Numbered from the stretch's first letter, positions 25,487-35,818 are shown. The stretch is 64,000 nt of DNA from Desulfobacterales bacterium (GCA_022340885.1 JAJDND010000020.1:1-64000); one strand, 5' to 3'. The notes: generated by a model not told the origin, from the letters alone. Translations and numbers: made by a program.

Positions 25487-25983
25487 TATTGTTCTTTCCT
25501 TTTCCCCAAATACAGCACCGCGACCAGCACAATCAGCAGCAGCAAAGAAATGATCTCTATGGCCAGCCAGTGTGCCTGGAAAAGATAATGGCCGAAAGCC
25601 ACGGGCTCGGCCGCGGCGGCTTTCAGCGGAATCCGTGTATCCGGATCGCCCAGGATCATGAAGGCGCCGGCAACGATGAATATCACGCACATGCCGAGCG
25701 CCGGGAGCCATTGGCGAATGGGGAAAAACCGTTCTTCGAATGCTTCCACCTTCAACATCATAATGATAAAGAGGAATAACACCATAATGGCGCCGGCGTA
25801 AATGATGACCTCCAGGGCTGCTAAAAAAGGCGCTCCCAAAAGGTAAAACAGCATGGCAACGCCGAAAAAAGAAATGACCAGGTACACCACGGCATGCACC
25901 AGATTTCGCCGGCTTATGGCCAACCCCGTGGAAGCGATGATCAAAACCGCCAGCACGTAGAATATGATGGAATATAGCGTCAT
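25480..25983 (-). CDS. nuoJ: NADH-quinone oxidoreductase subunit J
   Basis: Membrane subunit of complex I with five predicted hydrophobic segments. The family signature around helix 3 is EVIIYAGAIMVLFLFIIMML (first 20 residues), which contains the pi-bulge Tyr and Gly of the E-channel. Length is 167 residues (E. coli 184). A 4a repeat lies just upstream of the start, and a microrepeat begins at its stop codon. Confidence 0.95.
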   Translation of the reverse strand: MTLYSIIFYVLAVLIIASTGLAISRRNLVHAVVYLVISFFGVAMLFYLLGAPFLAALEVIIYAGAIMVLFLFIIMMLKVEAFEERFFPIRQWLPALGMCVIFIVAGAFMILGDPDTRIPLKAAAAEPVAFGHYLFQAHWLAIEIISLLLLIVLVAVLYLGKRKEQYK

Positions 25984-26436
25984 GACTTTTGGATTGATGA
26001 CTTATGATTGTTGATTGAATGCGCCTCCGGCGGCGTTAGATTTGAGGAGCGCTTCGCTTTAGGCTTAAGGCAAAAACTGTTATGCTGCATCGTCCCTTGG
26101 TCCTTGATTTCTGACCTCAGACTTCCGTTCTCTGGTCTTTGTTTGTCCATCGTCCTGGCGCAGCAATCATCCATCGTCCTATCGAAGCGGTCGTCCCTCG
26201 TCCTTCACGCCTCCAACCTCGAGGGAACGGCGTTCCCGGTCCTCCAACGGCCGAAGTCCTTTTCCTCTTTCCTCATTTCTCATTTCTGTCACCTGTCGTC
26301 CGTCCTCTGCCCTCTATCGTCCATCGGTCTTTCGTCCTCTGTCGTCCGACTTCTGACTTTAAACACTGAACACTGCTTGCCTCGGCGAAGCTTCATAGAG
26401 CGAAGACGGGAACACTGAACATTGAACTCTAACAAA
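25984..26436. repeat. Repeat-filled gap between nuoI and nuoJ (453 bp)
   Basis: In order: a 4a copy (about 25998-26075; gaatgcgcctccggcggcgt), pyrimidine-rich microrepeats (26086-26205), a 4b copy (26211-26262; gggaacggcgttcccggtcc), more microrepeats (26280-26360) and a cactgaacactg block with agagcgaagacggg (26362-26430). No coding sequence or clear promoter was seen. This is an exceptionally long spacer within a nuo operon. Confidence 0.65.
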
Positions 26437-27027
26437 TCACGGCATATTACTCTTGACATCCACCGGTGCCTTCTCCCGGGCATGGGTGCCTTTATCCCCC
26501 ACCTGGGTAACGACCCCCGCATGTTTGTAAAAATTATATTCCTTGTCTTTTCCGCCGTGATCCACCAGCAGATCTTCCTTTTCATAAACCAGTGATAAAA
26601 TATCTCTGTTGCAGGTTTCAAAATCGGGCGTCAATTGGATGGCCGATGTCGGACATGCCTCTTCACATAAACCGCAGTAAATGCACCGGCCGAAGTTTAT
26701 GCGAAACCAGGCGGCAATGCGCCTGCCGTCTTTTTGTTCCGCCGATTGCATGGAGATACAGCTCACCGGACAGGCCGCCGAGCACAGGTAACAGGCAACA
26801 CACCGTTCCCCGCCGTCCGGATCACGGGTCAGGATGATTCTGGCTCTAGATCGTTCCGGCAACGGTCGCTTGTATTCCGGGTATTCATGGGTAAAGGGCT
26901 TTCGAAAAAGGTGCCTGAAGGTCATGCCGAATCCTTCCGCCAGCGCTTTTAACGCATCCCATACCTCCGACCCGGCCCCTTTGCCCGGATCCTTTTCAAT
27001 GTCATGCGGATTGTTATCATTTGTCAT
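26437..27027 (-). CDS. nuoI: NADH-quinone oxidoreductase subunit I
   Basis: Hydrophilic 2x[4Fe-4S] subunit that passes electrons from NuoG towards NuoB. The two motifs are [15 protein letters not shown] and [17 protein letters not shown] chose the start at 27027 (MTNDNN), which has AAGG upstream at a usable distance. A GTG start 12 codons upstream (27063) is possible but its purine-rich site touches the start codon. Length about 196 residues (E. coli 180). It is separated from nuoH by 370 bp. Confidence 0.94.
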   Translation of the reverse strand: MTNDNNPHDIEKDPGKGAGSEVWDALKALAEGFGMTFRHLFRKPFTHEYPEYKRPLPERSRARIILTRDPDGGERCVACYLCSAACPVSCISMQSAEQKDGRRIAAWFRINFGRCIYCGLCEEACPTSAIQLTPDFETCNRDILSLVYEKEDLLVDHGGKDKEYNFYKHAGVVTQVGDKGTHAREKAPVDVKSNMP

Positions 27028-27396
27028 AAATTTGCCTTGGGCTAAGTTTTTGACTGGGTTCACCCTCTCTTGTTTCCAACTAAACCGAGCGTTTCAAATT
27101 TTTAAAATAACTAACTTGACAATATTTTTAAAGTATTCTGCCATTTTTAATTTCAATAATTTGAAACCTTACAGGATTTCCAATTTCACCACACCTACCG
27201 CGTCAGACAACGTTCCGCATAGATGACTATAGCGAAACGGCATCTTCCTTGTATCTGCGGCAAACTTGAAAATCGCTCAATTTAGGTTCCAGATAGCCAG
27301 CTTTCATTATTGAAAATCCAAATATCAAATCCCAAATTACAAACAAATCTCAATGACTAAAATTCGAAATTCGAAACAATAATTTGTTCTAAAAGG
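27028..27396. other. 369-bp gap between nuoI and nuoH
   Basis: An AT-rich gap. It contains a diverged family 3 block (27078-27112; aaaccgagcgtttcaaattt) upstream of nuoI. From 27120 to 27390 the sequence is AT-rich with short near-repeats (aaatatcaaatccc, aattcgaaattcg). A promoter for nuoI to nuoN may lie here, but I cannot point to one. Confidence 0.45.
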
Positions 27397-28383
27397 CTAA
27401 ATCAAAACAACGACTCCCGTGATCAAAATATTGACCAAGGCCGCCGGCACCAGTAATTTCCAGCCCAGGGCCATGAGTTGATCGTACCTCAGTCGCGGCA
27501 GGGTCCCGCGTATCCAGATCATAACCAGGGCCACCACCATGATTTTCAAAAAAAGCCACATTGGACCCGGCAGCCATGGACCGCGCCAGCCGCCCAGAAA
27601 AAAGACCGCCACCAGCGCCCCCAACACCTGTATATGGACATACTCGCCCAGGAAAAAGAGGCCGAAACGCATCCCGCTGTATTCCGTGTGGAAACCGGCA
27701 CCCAACTCATTCTCCGCCTCGGGGAGATCGAATGGAATCCGTTTGCTCTCGGCCATGGAGCTGATGAAAAAGATGATAAAGGAAACCGGCTGGACAAGAA
27801 TGAAAGGATATTTTGCCTGGGCCTGCACAATATCCACCAGACTGAAAGAACGTGCGAGCATAACGATGGGAATCAAAGACAGACCCAATGCGAGCTCATA
27901 ACTGATCATCTGGGCGGCGCCCCGGATGCCGCCCAGCAGGGCAAATTTCGAATTGGAAGCCCAGCCGCCCAGAGCAACACCGTAGACACCCAAGGAGGAT
28001 AAGGCAAAAACATACAAGAGCCCCACATTGAGATCCGATATTACCGGCGGTATTTCCCGGCCCCAAACCTTGAACCCGGATCCAAAAGGAACCACGGCAA
28101 ACATGAGAAGCGCCGTCACCGCAACAACAGCCGGCGCAATGAGGAAGATCGCCCGATCGGCTGCTTCCGGAACCGTATCCTCCTTGGCGATCATCTTGAT
28201 GGTATCAGCAATGGGCTGGAGCAGGCCGAATTTACCGGCCCGATTCGGGCCGTAACGCACCTGCAGCCGCGCCAGGAACTTACGCTCCACCCATACCAGG
28301 TAGGCGGCGATAAACAGCAACAGGCCCAGCACCACGGCCAGCTTGACCACCAACAAAATGAAGCCGACAATCCAGGTCAACAT
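27397..28383 (-). CDS. nuoH: NADH-quinone oxidoreductase subunit H
   Basis: Membrane subunit at the quinone site of complex I. It carries the signatures ERKFLARLQVRYGPNRAGKFG and PFDLPEAENELGAGFHTEYSG, both in loops that contact the quinone and NuoB/NuoD. The start at 28383 (MLTWIV) overlaps the nuoG stop codon (TGATG), and gives 328 residues (E. coli 325). An open extension upstream to 28455 reads back into nuoG in another frame and is not needed. Confidence 0.96.
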   Translation of the reverse strand: MLTWIVGFILLVVKLAVVLGLLLFIAAYLVWVERKFLARLQVRYGPNRAGKFGLLQPIADTIKMIAKEDTVPEAADRAIFLIAPAVVAVTALLMFAVVPFGSGFKVWGREIPPVISDLNVGLLYVFALSSLGVYGVALGGWASNSKFALLGGIRGAAQMISYELALGLSLIPIVMLARSFSLVDIVQAQAKYPFILVQPVSFIIFFISSMAESKRIPFDLPEAENELGAGFHTEYSGMRFGLFFLGEYVHIQVLGALVAVFFLGGWRGPWLPGPMWLFLKIMVVALVMIWIRGTLPRLRYDQLMALGWKLLVPAALVNILITGVVVLI

Positions 28384-30899
28384 CACGCGTTTCCATGGGG
28401 TTTGAGAATTTGGTTTTTGTTCAGTTCGATCTTCAATGCCTTCATATGCTGCCAATCGAGTCTGTGATGCCGGGGCAGCACGAGCGTGCCACGGGCCATG
28501 TTCCCGGCCGGGGATAATTTCACTTCGATGGTCCCCTCATCGGATCGAAGGGCCACCCGGTCACCGTGGGAAAATCCCAGACGGGCCGCATCTTTTTCCG
28601 ACAGAAACAAGCAGGGGGCCTTTTCCACTTGTCCAAGAAACGGAGAGCGGACGGACAGTTCCTCGGTGCCGAAGGTCCAGTCCACGGTAATCAGTTCCAA
28701 ATCGTCGTCCGATTCAACACCCGGATGGGATGCGTCGGACTGATCCTGTTCAACCCGGGCCCCGGCGCCTTGTCCGGCATCGATCCGGATGCCGGCGTCC
28801 GGAAACGGACCCTTCGACAAAAGACCCGAAAACATGGAATGGGCATCAACCAGCCATTGCATCAGTTCAAAGCGGATTTCTTTATCCAAAGAACCGGATG
28901 CTCCCCGTTCGAGTTCCGTGAGCACCCGCCAGGCAGGTTTGGCATCATGACCGGGAATATCTTTGCTGAAAGTTCGGGGCGGATGACTGCCGGCGCCGGT
29001 TTGAATGATGGGACGGCCGCCTTGAAAAGCAACGGGTACTTTTTGCGCCCTTCCCTCCTGATTGATGAAGAAGCCGCCGGCTTCATACAGGGTCTCGGTC
29101 GGCAAAAAAACATCGGCAGTCTTTGCACTTCGGGAGTCCAAATAATCCAGCACAACGAGCATATCAAGCCCCTGGAGGGCTGCTTCCAATCGAATTCGAT
29201 CCGGAAAACTAAAAAAGGGATCGAATTCAACCAGCACCAGGGCCCGGATTTCATAGGTTTCGATTTGGGTGAGGATTTTTTCGAAAACCGTATCGCTGTC
29301 CGAGAGCATGGCAGCACCGAATGTATTGGCACCGGGAAACAGGTAGAACAAGCCGGCCGTCTTTTTCATGGATCTGAGGCGGCGGGCCAAATCCGAGGCC
29401 AGGGACGGGACGGCGTTGGTCACGATGTCCGTGCCGCATACAATTATGGGCCGCGAGCTTTGGAAAAGGTCTTTGGTCAATGCCGCCGACTGATCCGTAT
29501 GCCATAAGTCATGAAGATTTTCAGGTGCGGCGCCCTTGGAATGTTCAGGGGTCGCGGCCCCCGGCATGTCAGGCGTATCCGGTCCGGACAGGGTTTTCAG
29601 CAAATATGCCAGCCAATGTCCCATGGCGCCGGGTGCCATTGGAAAATGGACAAAATCAAAGGGCAAATCCACGGGCCGGGGATCCACAAGGACAACTTTG
29701 GCTCCCTTTCTTCGGGCCTGTCGCATGGCCATGGCAAGCATCGGCGCTTCATTGACGGGATCTGCGCCTAAAGCCAATATATAATCAGCGTTTTCCAGCT
29801 CGCCAAGGGAAACGGCAAGATCGGAATCGATTGCGGCGGCTGCGTTTTTAACCTTCACATGTATATTGGCATCCATCCCGTATGCGGGGTCTTGCCAGCG
29901 CATTGTCCGGCAGAGGCGCTTTACCGCCGTCAGCGTTTCCAGGCTGCTCCTCGCAGCGACCGAGCAGGCAACGGCTTTTGGACCGAAAGTGTCGCTGATG
30001 CGCGCCAGTTCATCACAAACGGCCTTGAGAGACGTTTCCCAGGAAGCCTCTTTTCCATGGATGAGCGGCTGCCTTGGGCGATCATCCTGCCCGGCATAAT
30101 AAAACCCGTACCGGCCCCGATCGCAGATAAAATACCCGTTGACGGCTTCGTTCAACCTCGCTTCCTGCCTGACGATTTGGCGGTACCGTGCACTGACCAC
30201 GGTACGGCATCCCAAAGAGCAGTTGATGCAAACGGATGGGCTTCGCTCATAGTCCCACCGCCGTCCTGAAAACCGCGACGGCTTGTCCGTGTAAACGCCG
30301 GTGGGGCAGATATCTGTAAGATTTCCGGCAAAGGGGCTTTGAAGCGACCCCTCTTTTTGCCGGCCGAAATAAACGCGGCTGCCGATTTGCATGACGCCCA
30401 GATCGCGGTAACCGGCGAATTCCTGATAGAACCTGGAACACCGGTAGCACTGGATGCAGCGGTTCATCTCATGCTGGATCAGCGGCCCCAGATACTGGTC
30501 CCGATAAGTGCGTTTTTCCCCCTGAAACCGCCGGATCCCATGGCCGCCGGAAACGGTCAGATCCTGGAGCAAACAATGCCCGCCTTCGTCACATACCGGA
30601 CAATCATGGGGATGGTTCAGCATCAGCCATTCGATAACGTATCTGCGGAAATCGACGGCCTGTTCATCCGTCGTCGATACCACCATCCCATCCTGGGCGT
30701 CGATCATGCAGCTCATCTGCACCCCTTTAAAGGGACCCTGTAAAAATTTTACCGCACATACCCGGCAGGCCCCCACGGACCCCAGGGCCGGATGATAGCA
30801 AAATCGCGGAATCACGATGCCCAGCCTTTCGGCGGCCTCGATCACCTTGGTCCCTTCGGGAACCTCGATTTCCTGTTCGTCGATAATCAGATTCGGCAT
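28383..30899 (-). CDS. nuoG: NADH-quinone oxidoreductase subunit G
   Basis: Iron-sulfur subunit of the NADH module (838 residues; E. coli 908). The N-terminal [2Fe-2S] ligands are in CYHPALGSVGACRVC and MSCMID. The His-Cys [4Fe-4S] site is HPHDCPVCDEGGHC. The next [4Fe-4S] site is CIQCYRCSRF and CPTGV. The four Cys of the distal N7 cluster are present (CINCSLGC with a Cys in FICDRG). The C-terminal two thirds is a molybdopterin-oxidoreductase-like domain without cofactor. It ends overlapping nuoH by one base of the stop. Confidence 0.95.
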   Translation of the reverse strand: MPNLIIDEQEIEVPEGTKVIEAAERLGIVIPRFCYHPALGSVGACRVCAVKFLQGPFKGVQMSCMIDAQDGMVVSTTDEQAVDFRRYVIEWLMLNHPHDCPVCDEGGHCLLQDLTVSGGHGIRRFQGEKRTYRDQYLGPLIQHEMNRCIQCYRCSRFYQEFAGYRDLGVMQIGSRVYFGRQKEGSLQSPFAGNLTDICPTGVYTDKPSRFSGRRWDYERSPSVCINCSLGCRTVVSARYRQIVRQEARLNEAVNGYFICDRGRYGFYYAGQDDRPRQPLIHGKEASWETSLKAVCDELARISDTFGPKAVACSVAARSSLETLTAVKRLCRTMRWQDPAYGMDANIHVKVKNAAAAIDSDLAVSLGELENADYILALGADPVNEAPMLAMAMRQARRKGAKVVLVDPRPVDLPFDFVHFPMAPGAMGHWLAYLLKTLSGPDTPDMPGAATPEHSKGAAPENLHDLWHTDQSAALTKDLFQSSRPIIVCGTDIVTNAVPSLASDLARRLRSMKKTAGLFYLFPGANTFGAAMLSDSDTVFEKILTQIETYEIRALVLVEFDPFFSFPDRIRLEAALQGLDMLVVLDYLDSRSAKTADVFLPTETLYEAGGFFINQEGRAQKVPVAFQGGRPIIQTGAGSHPPRTFSKDIPGHDAKPAWRVLTELERGASGSLDKEIRFELMQWLVDAHSMFSGLLSKGPFPDAGIRIDAGQGAGARVEQDQSDASHPGVESDDDLELITVDWTFGTEELSVRSPFLGQVEKAPCLFLSEKDAARLGFSHGDRVALRSDEGTIEVKLSPAGNMARGTLVLPRHHRLDWQHMKALKIELNKNQILKPHGNA

Positions 30900-31224
30900 G
30901 AAAATCCCTTTATAATCGATGGAAGAGGGACGATCGCTTCGCTATGAAGATGGAAGAATGAAAGGCGGATAACGGACGACAGAACGTTAGAAGTTTAGAA
31001 GATCAGAAGGTTGGTTTTTTTCTCAACTTCCCAACTTCTTACCTTCTTATCTTCTGTCCTTCCGACTTCCGATCTTCGACTTCCGGTCCTTTTGCCTCCA
31101 ACCTCAAGGGAACGATGTTCCCGGTCCTTCATCGGTCGAAGGCCATTCCTCTTTCCTAATTTCTTATCTTCTTACCTTCTGATTTCCTGAACTCTGAACA
31201 CTGAAAGCTGAACACTGTATGTAC
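30900..31224. repeat. Repeat-filled gap between nuoF and nuoG (325 bp)
   Basis: Microrepeats (30930-31080; gaagatggaagaatgaaagg, aagtttagaagatcagaagg, cttcttaccttcttatcttc), a family 4b copy (about 31085-31150; gggaacgatgttcccggtcc), then a ctgaacactgaaagctgaac block (31190-31215). The left and right microrepeat arms are complementary in part and could form a long hairpin. No gene was seen. Confidence 0.6.
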
Positions 31225-32490
31225 CTACTTAAACGGACATCTCTTCTCCCGTATGTGTGCCTCCACTTCATCTTTGAAATAGGCCAGAAGGCTCTCTATG
31301 GGTGCAATCCCTCCTGGAGCAAAAGCACAGTATGCATTCCATAGATGATGGCACATCTGCTTGATGGTCGAAACATATTCTTCCTGACCTTGTCCGCTTT
31401 CGATGCGCCAAAGCAGATCGCGAAGATATGGGAAACCTTCCCGGCAGGGTGTACACCAACCGCACGACTCCCGGGCGAAAAACTCAGTCAGATTCAACGT
31501 GGCGGCAACCAGGCAGGTCTTGTGATCAAAAACCATGATCGCACCGGTTCCCAGCCGGTGTCCGGCTTTTTTCAATGTTTCGAAATCCATCTCGATATCA
31601 TAAAACTCAGGCGTTAAAAACGCCGTTGAAGCCCCGCCGGGCAGGCAGGCTTTGAATTGCGCCCCTTCCCGCATGCCGCCGGCATGGGTCTCGATAATGT
31701 CGCTCAAACGGATTCCCATGGGAAGTTCATAGCATCCCGGCCGGTTGACCTTGCCGCTGACACAGAAAATTTTAGTACCGGCGCCGGTTTCGGTCAGGGC
31801 CAGGTTCCGGAACCACTCGGCGCCGTTGCGGATAATGTGCGGTATACAGACCAGGGTCTCCACGTTTTGAATCACGGTGGGCTGGCCCCAGAGTCCTTTT
31901 TCCGTGGCATACGGAGGGGGTTGCTTGGGGTTCGGCCGTTTGCCTTCAAGGGCCTTGAGCTGCGCGGTCACCTCTCCGCAGATGTACCGCCCCCCGCTTC
32001 GATGCACCACGATATCGAAGTCATAACCGCTGTCTAAAATATTTTTTCCCAGGTAGCCCGCTGCTTTGGCGATCTCGATCTCCCGGTCGAGTATCCGGGC
32101 GGCGCTCTCGTACTCGGGCCGGATAAAGATGATCCCTTTTTCCGCCCGTGCCGAATATCCTTCGATAATCATCCCCTCGATGAGCATATGGGGATCCGCA
32201 TGGATCAGTACGCGGTCCTTGAACGTCCCCGGCTCCATTTCGTCGGCATTGCACACGAGATATCTCGGAAAAGGCGCATCATCAGCCACGGTCATTACTT
32301 TTCGCCCTGCGGGAAACGCGGCGCCGCCCCGGCCGAGGAGATTCGCATCCAGCATCAATTTCCGGACATCCTTGTAGGAAAAGTTCTTCAAAACATTCGC
32401 CATCGCCTCATAGCCGCCGTTTTCCCGGTATTCTTCCATGGAAGCGATCCGGTCCGGTTTTCGATTTTTAAAAAGGACTTGAGGATACAT
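31225..32490 (-). CDS. nuoF: NADH-quinone oxidoreductase subunit F
   Basis: Flavin subunit that takes electrons from NADH. The FMN/NADH site is seen in GRGGAAFPAGRK and RYICGEVTAQLKALEGKR. The N3 [4Fe-4S] ligands are in SCGWCTPCREG with a distal Cys in YCAFAPG. It aligns along its whole length with the E. coli-type protein (421 versus 445 residues). The usual CGEET is CGEVT here, so one acidic position near the flavin is changed. The start abuts the nuoE stop with no gap. Confidence 0.95.
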   Translation of the reverse strand: MYPQVLFKNRKPDRIASMEEYRENGGYEAMANVLKNFSYKDVRKLMLDANLLGRGGAAFPAGRKVMTVADDAPFPRYLVCNADEMEPGTFKDRVLIHADPHMLIEGMIIEGYSARAEKGIIFIRPEYESAARILDREIEIAKAAGYLGKNILDSGYDFDIVVHRSGGRYICGEVTAQLKALEGKRPNPKQPPPYATEKGLWGQPTVIQNVETLVCIPHIIRNGAEWFRNLALTETGAGTKIFCVSGKVNRPGCYELPMGIRLSDIIETHAGGMREGAQFKACLPGGASTAFLTPEFYDIEMDFETLKKAGHRLGTGAIMVFDHKTCLVAATLNLTEFFARESCGWCTPCREGFPYLRDLLWRIESGQGQEEYVSTIKQMCHHLWNAYCAFAPGGIAPIESLLAYFKDEVEAHIREKRCPFK

Positions 32491-32967
32491 TTACCCGGCC
32501 TCTGTTCTCAATTTTTCCAGAATATCGTCGAGCTTTTCAGGTGTCATCGGACCGTATACGTTGCGGTTGATGAGTATGGCCGGAGACCGGTCGCAATAGC
32601 CGATGCAGCATACGGGCAACAGGGTGAACAACCCGTCCGCAGTGGTTTCCCCCATTTTGATCCCGAGCTTTGCGCAGAGATGGTCTTGAACCGATTCATA
32701 TCCGTCCATCCAGCAAACAACGCTGTCGCACACATGAATGACGTATTTTCCCACGGGTTCACGATAGATAAAGGTATAGAACGTGGCGAGTTCTTCCACT
32801 TCAAGGGGCGTCAAATCCAGCAAAGACGCCGCCGCTTCCAGGGCTTCGTCACTCAGGTAGCCGTAATGATCCTGAAGATCGAGCATGACATCCACCACCA
32901 GCTCCCGGGGATGCTCGGCGGATGATATCTTCTCTTGAAGCGATGCGTTTAATGCTTCCGGCAGCAT
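32491..32967 (-). CDS. nuoE: NADH-quinone oxidoreductase subunit E
   Basis: Thioredoxin-fold [2Fe-2S] subunit (N1a) of the NADH module, 158 residues. The ligands are Cys in HVCDSVVCW and CCIGYCDRSP. The N-terminal helical bundle (PRELVVDVMLDLQDHYGYLS) is normal for NuoE. It ends one base before nuoF. The usual 5-residue gap in the first Cys pair (CxxxxC) is kept. Confidence 0.95.
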   Translation of the reverse strand: MLPEALNASLQEKISSAEHPRELVVDVMLDLQDHYGYLSDEALEAAASLLDLTPLEVEELATFYTFIYREPVGKYVIHVCDSVVCWMDGYESVQDHLCAKLGIKMGETTADGLFTLLPVCCIGYCDRSPAILINRNVYGPMTPEKLDDILEKLRTEAG

Positions 32968-33025
32968 TTAAAAAAATCCTTCTCATTATTTGAATTCCCC
33001 GCTGTCTGCTGGGGTGAATTCAAAT
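32968..33025. other. Short spacer with CCCCGC...GGGG dyad
   Basis: The spacer between nuoBCD and nuoE carries ccccgctgtctgctgggg (32998-33015) followed by gaattcaaatttaa. A close relative (ccccgcagcaagctgcgggg, then aattcaaatttaa) is found upstream of the malyl-CoA lyase-like gene at 54258. Confidence 0.5.
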
Positions 33026-35410
33026 TTAACGATCGATATCCGGTAAAATAAAATCAACGGAACCGATGATGGCGATCAAATCGGATATGGACCAGCCCAG
33101 CGCCATCAACGGCATCGCCTGCACATTGGCAAAACCGGGGGCCCGTATCCGCATGCGATATGCATATCCCAGCCCGTCGCTGACCACATAGTATCCCTGT
33201 TCTCCCCGCGGAATCTCGCAGGACGCATACGCCTCTCCCTTGGGGATTTTAGGACCCCGGGTCACATTGACAAAGTGATGAATCAAACTTTCGATATCTT
33301 CGAGCATGTCTTTTCTTTTGGGAGTCACATAGCGATAATCATCGGTAATATAGCGTCCCGCCGGCATGTTTTCCGCAGCCTGTTTAATGATATTCACGCT
33401 TTGGCGCATCTCCTCGACCCGAACCAGGTACCGTGCGTAACAATCCCCGTCCTTAGCGGTGGGAATATCGAACTCGAAGGACTCGTAGCCGGAATACGGA
33501 AACTTTTTCCGCAGATCCCATGCCAGACCGCAGGCGCGTAAGTTGGGACCGCTGACCCCCCAATCCATGGCATCGTCCAAAGAAATCCGGCCGACGCCCC
33601 GGGTCCTGGCCCTGAAAATGGCGTTTTTGGTAATGAGCGACTCATACTCCTTGAGGCGGGAAGGAAAAATATCGACAAATGCATCCACGGCTGATTTCCA
33701 TCCCTCGGGAAGATCGGCGGCAACACCGCCCAAACGAAACCAGGAAGGATGCAGCCGGCCGCCGGTGATCAGTTCGACGATGTCGAGAATCATTTCCCGT
33801 TCCCGGAAGGTATAGAAAGTGGGCGTCATGGCGCCCACGTCATGGGCAAATGTACCGAAATAGACCAAATGATTGCTCAACCGGAAAAGCTCGCTCAACA
33901 TCACACGGATGTACTGGGCCCGGTCTGGCACCTTGATGCCGGTCAGGGTCTCGACGGCCATAACATACGGCAGATTATTGGCTGCGCCGGCCAGGTAGTC
34001 CACACGATCCGTGTAGGGAATGAACTGCTGCCAGTTCTGGCGTTCGCCGATCTTCTCGGCAGCCCGGTGATGATAGCCGATATCCATATCCATATCGACG
34101 ATTTCTTCGCCCCGCAAGGCAACGATGAAACGGATCAGGCCATGGGTGCTCACGTGGTGCGGTCCGATGTTCAGCACCATTTCTTCTTCCGTGTCCGATC
34201 TTCTTACATAAACACCGCCGTCCAGGGGCTGGCGTTTTTCCGCGTCACCCCGGGTATAGGGGGCCATTTCCGTAGCTCTGCCGGGGTGCGTTTTCCGAAG
34301 GGGATGTCCTTCCCAGTCGTGGGGCATGAGAATCCGTCGAAGGTTTTCATGACCGTCGAAACGGATGCCGAACATGTCAAAAACTTCCCGCTCATACCAC
34401 CCGGCAGACGGCCAGATGTCGGTGATGCTGTGGGTGACCGGATCGTCACCCCACAGGGGTACTTTCAAACGCAGCCGGCATGCCGGTTCAAAGGACATCA
34501 GGCTGTAAACCATCGAGTAATCGGGATAGCTTTGGCCCTCCCTGCGAGCGGATTCGTCGATGGCCGTCAAATCTTCAAGGCGCCGGAACCGGGGCGTTGC
34601 TTCGGTTTTGAGAAAACGAAGCAATGCCTTCAGCCCGTCTTCTTTGACGTGAAACGTCGGCATATCCGAGGTTTTCGGAACCTGCTCGATGACGCCCCCG
34701 AATCGCGCCTTGAGAATATCTGCCAGGCCTTTGTCCGTTTCGCTGAGTTCAATCCGGGCGGCCGGCGGTGTCCACATGAGATCGGTGCGGCTTTCAAAAA
34801 ACTCAGGGGGCGTCGATGACGCCCCTCGAATTGCGGTCCCCGCCATTCCCGGGCCCCTGGGGTCACGGGATTTGGTTCGTCCGTCCACGAGAACCGGCAC
34901 CTGGGACCCCTGGGTGCCGTCGGTAAAATGCAGGATGGAACGGGTGGGTCGTTCCGAGAGGATCTTGTTTTGTAATAGAACCAGTCCCTGGAGAATCGCC
35001 TCCGGCCGCGGGGGGCATCCCGGAATGTAAACATCGACCGGCAGAATCTGGTTGACGCCCTGAACCACGCTGTAGGCATCATACATGCCGCCGGTATTGG
35101 AGCAGGATCCCATGGACATGACCCATTTGGGCTCCGCCATCTGTTCGTAGAGTCTCAGCACTACCGGGGCGATCTTTTTGAACACGGTTCCGGAGATGAT
35201 CAAAAGATCGGCCTGTCTGGGTGAAGGCCGCAACACTTCGGCGCCAAAACGGGCGATATCGTAGCGGGGAGTGAACACTGCCGCTTCTTCGACAAAACAG
35301 CATGAAAGTCCGAAAAACATCGGCCACAGGCTCATCGAACGGGCCCAGTTGATGAACGGATCGAGGTATTTTTCGAGGCGGTTTAATCTCTTGTTCGCGT
35401 CGGTCCCCAA
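33026..35410 (-). CDS. nuoBCD: NADH-quinone oxidoreductase subunits B, C and D fused
   Basis: A single 794-residue frame holds three complex I subunits. Residues 1-160 are NuoB, with the N2 cluster ligands in [16 protein letters not shown] and PGCPPRPE. Residues 210-390 are NuoC ([31 protein letters not shown]). Residues 400-794 are NuoD ([46 protein letters not shown]). The linker between B and C (about 160-210) is Ser/Thr/Pro-rich. NuoCD fusions are common; a B-C-D fusion is rarer and would tie the N2 cluster and quinone pocket into one chain. The start at 35410 overlaps nuoA by 28 bases. Confidence 0.95.
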   Translation of the reverse strand: MGTDANKRLNRLEKYLDPFINWARSMSLWPMFFGLSCCFVEEAAVFTPRYDIARFGAEVLRPSPRQADLLIISGTVFKKIAPVVLRLYEQMAEPKWVMSMGSCSNTGGMYDAYSVVQGVNQILPVDVYIPGCPPRPEAILQGLVLLQNKILSERPTRSILHFTDGTQGSQVPVLVDGRTKSRDPRGPGMAGTAIRGASSTPPEFFESRTDLMWTPPAARIELSETDKGLADILKARFGGVIEQVPKTSDMPTFHVKEDGLKALLRFLKTEATPRFRRLEDLTAIDESARREGQSYPDYSMVYSLMSFEPACRLRLKVPLWGDDPVTHSITDIWPSAGWYEREVFDMFGIRFDGHENLRRILMPHDWEGHPLRKTHPGRATEMAPYTRGDAEKRQPLDGGVYVRRSDTEEEMVLNIGPHHVSTHGLIRFIVALRGEEIVDMDMDIGYHHRAAEKIGERQNWQQFIPYTDRVDYLAGAANNLPYVMAVETLTGIKVPDRAQYIRVMLSELFRLSNHLVYFGTFAHDVGAMTPTFYTFREREMILDIVELITGGRLHPSWFRLGGVAADLPEGWKSAVDAFVDIFPSRLKEYESLITKNAIFRARTRGVGRISLDDAMDWGVSGPNLRACGLAWDLRKKFPYSGYESFEFDIPTAKDGDCYARYLVRVEEMRQSVNIIKQAAENMPAGRYITDDYRYVTPKRKDMLEDIESLIHHFVNVTRGPKIPKGEAYASCEIPRGEQGYYVVSDGLGYAYRMRIRAPGFANVQAMPLMALGWSISDLIAIIGSVDFILPDIDR

Positions 35411-35793
35411 TCAAGTCCTCCCTTTTGCCAGATGTAAACAAGGCCTATGAGCAGCATAATGATGAAAAAAGAGATTTGCAGCCATCCCGGCCAACCGAGC
35501 CCTTTGCAGGAGATGCCCCAGGAGAAAATAAAGGCGCCCTCCACGTCAAAGATGAGAAAAAAGACCGCGACGAGAAAAAAAGGGATGGGGTAATGAAGAC
35601 GGGCGGTACCTGTTGGAATGATCCCGCTTTCATAAGGTCTTGATTTTTCGGGGTTGCTTTTCTTTTCCCCGAGCCATGAAGCGATAAAAAAAAGAGCGGC
35701 TACCAGTATGAGAATCAATATTCCATAGATAACCAGGCTGAAAACAGCCGGTTCCCAGGGAGATAACGTTCCGGCAATCGCAACAGGATGCAT
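35383..35793 (-). CDS. nuoA: NADH-quinone oxidoreductase subunit A
   Basis: First gene of the complex I locus. The 136-residue protein has three hydrophobic segments and the conserved loop [13 protein letters not shown] plus [12 protein letters not shown]. The start at 35793 (MHPVAI) follows GGAGAA. An extension upstream to 35841 would run into the half palindromic element at 35819, so it is not used. The 3' end overlaps nuoBCD by 28 bases. Confidence 0.94.
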   Translation of the reverse strand: MHPVAIAGTLSPWEPAVFSLVIYGILILILVAALFFIASWLGEKKSNPEKSRPYESGIIPTGTARLHYPIPFFLVAVFFLIFDVEGAFIFSWGISCKGLGWPGWLQISFFIIMLLIGLVYIWQKGGLDWGPTRTRD

Positions 35794-35818
35794 AGGTTCT
35801 CCGCCAAACGATGTGTGT

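Noticed and set aside
33749..34819. Plus-strand open frame of 356 codons
   Set aside because: Antisense to nuoBCD; composition is that of a shadow frame.
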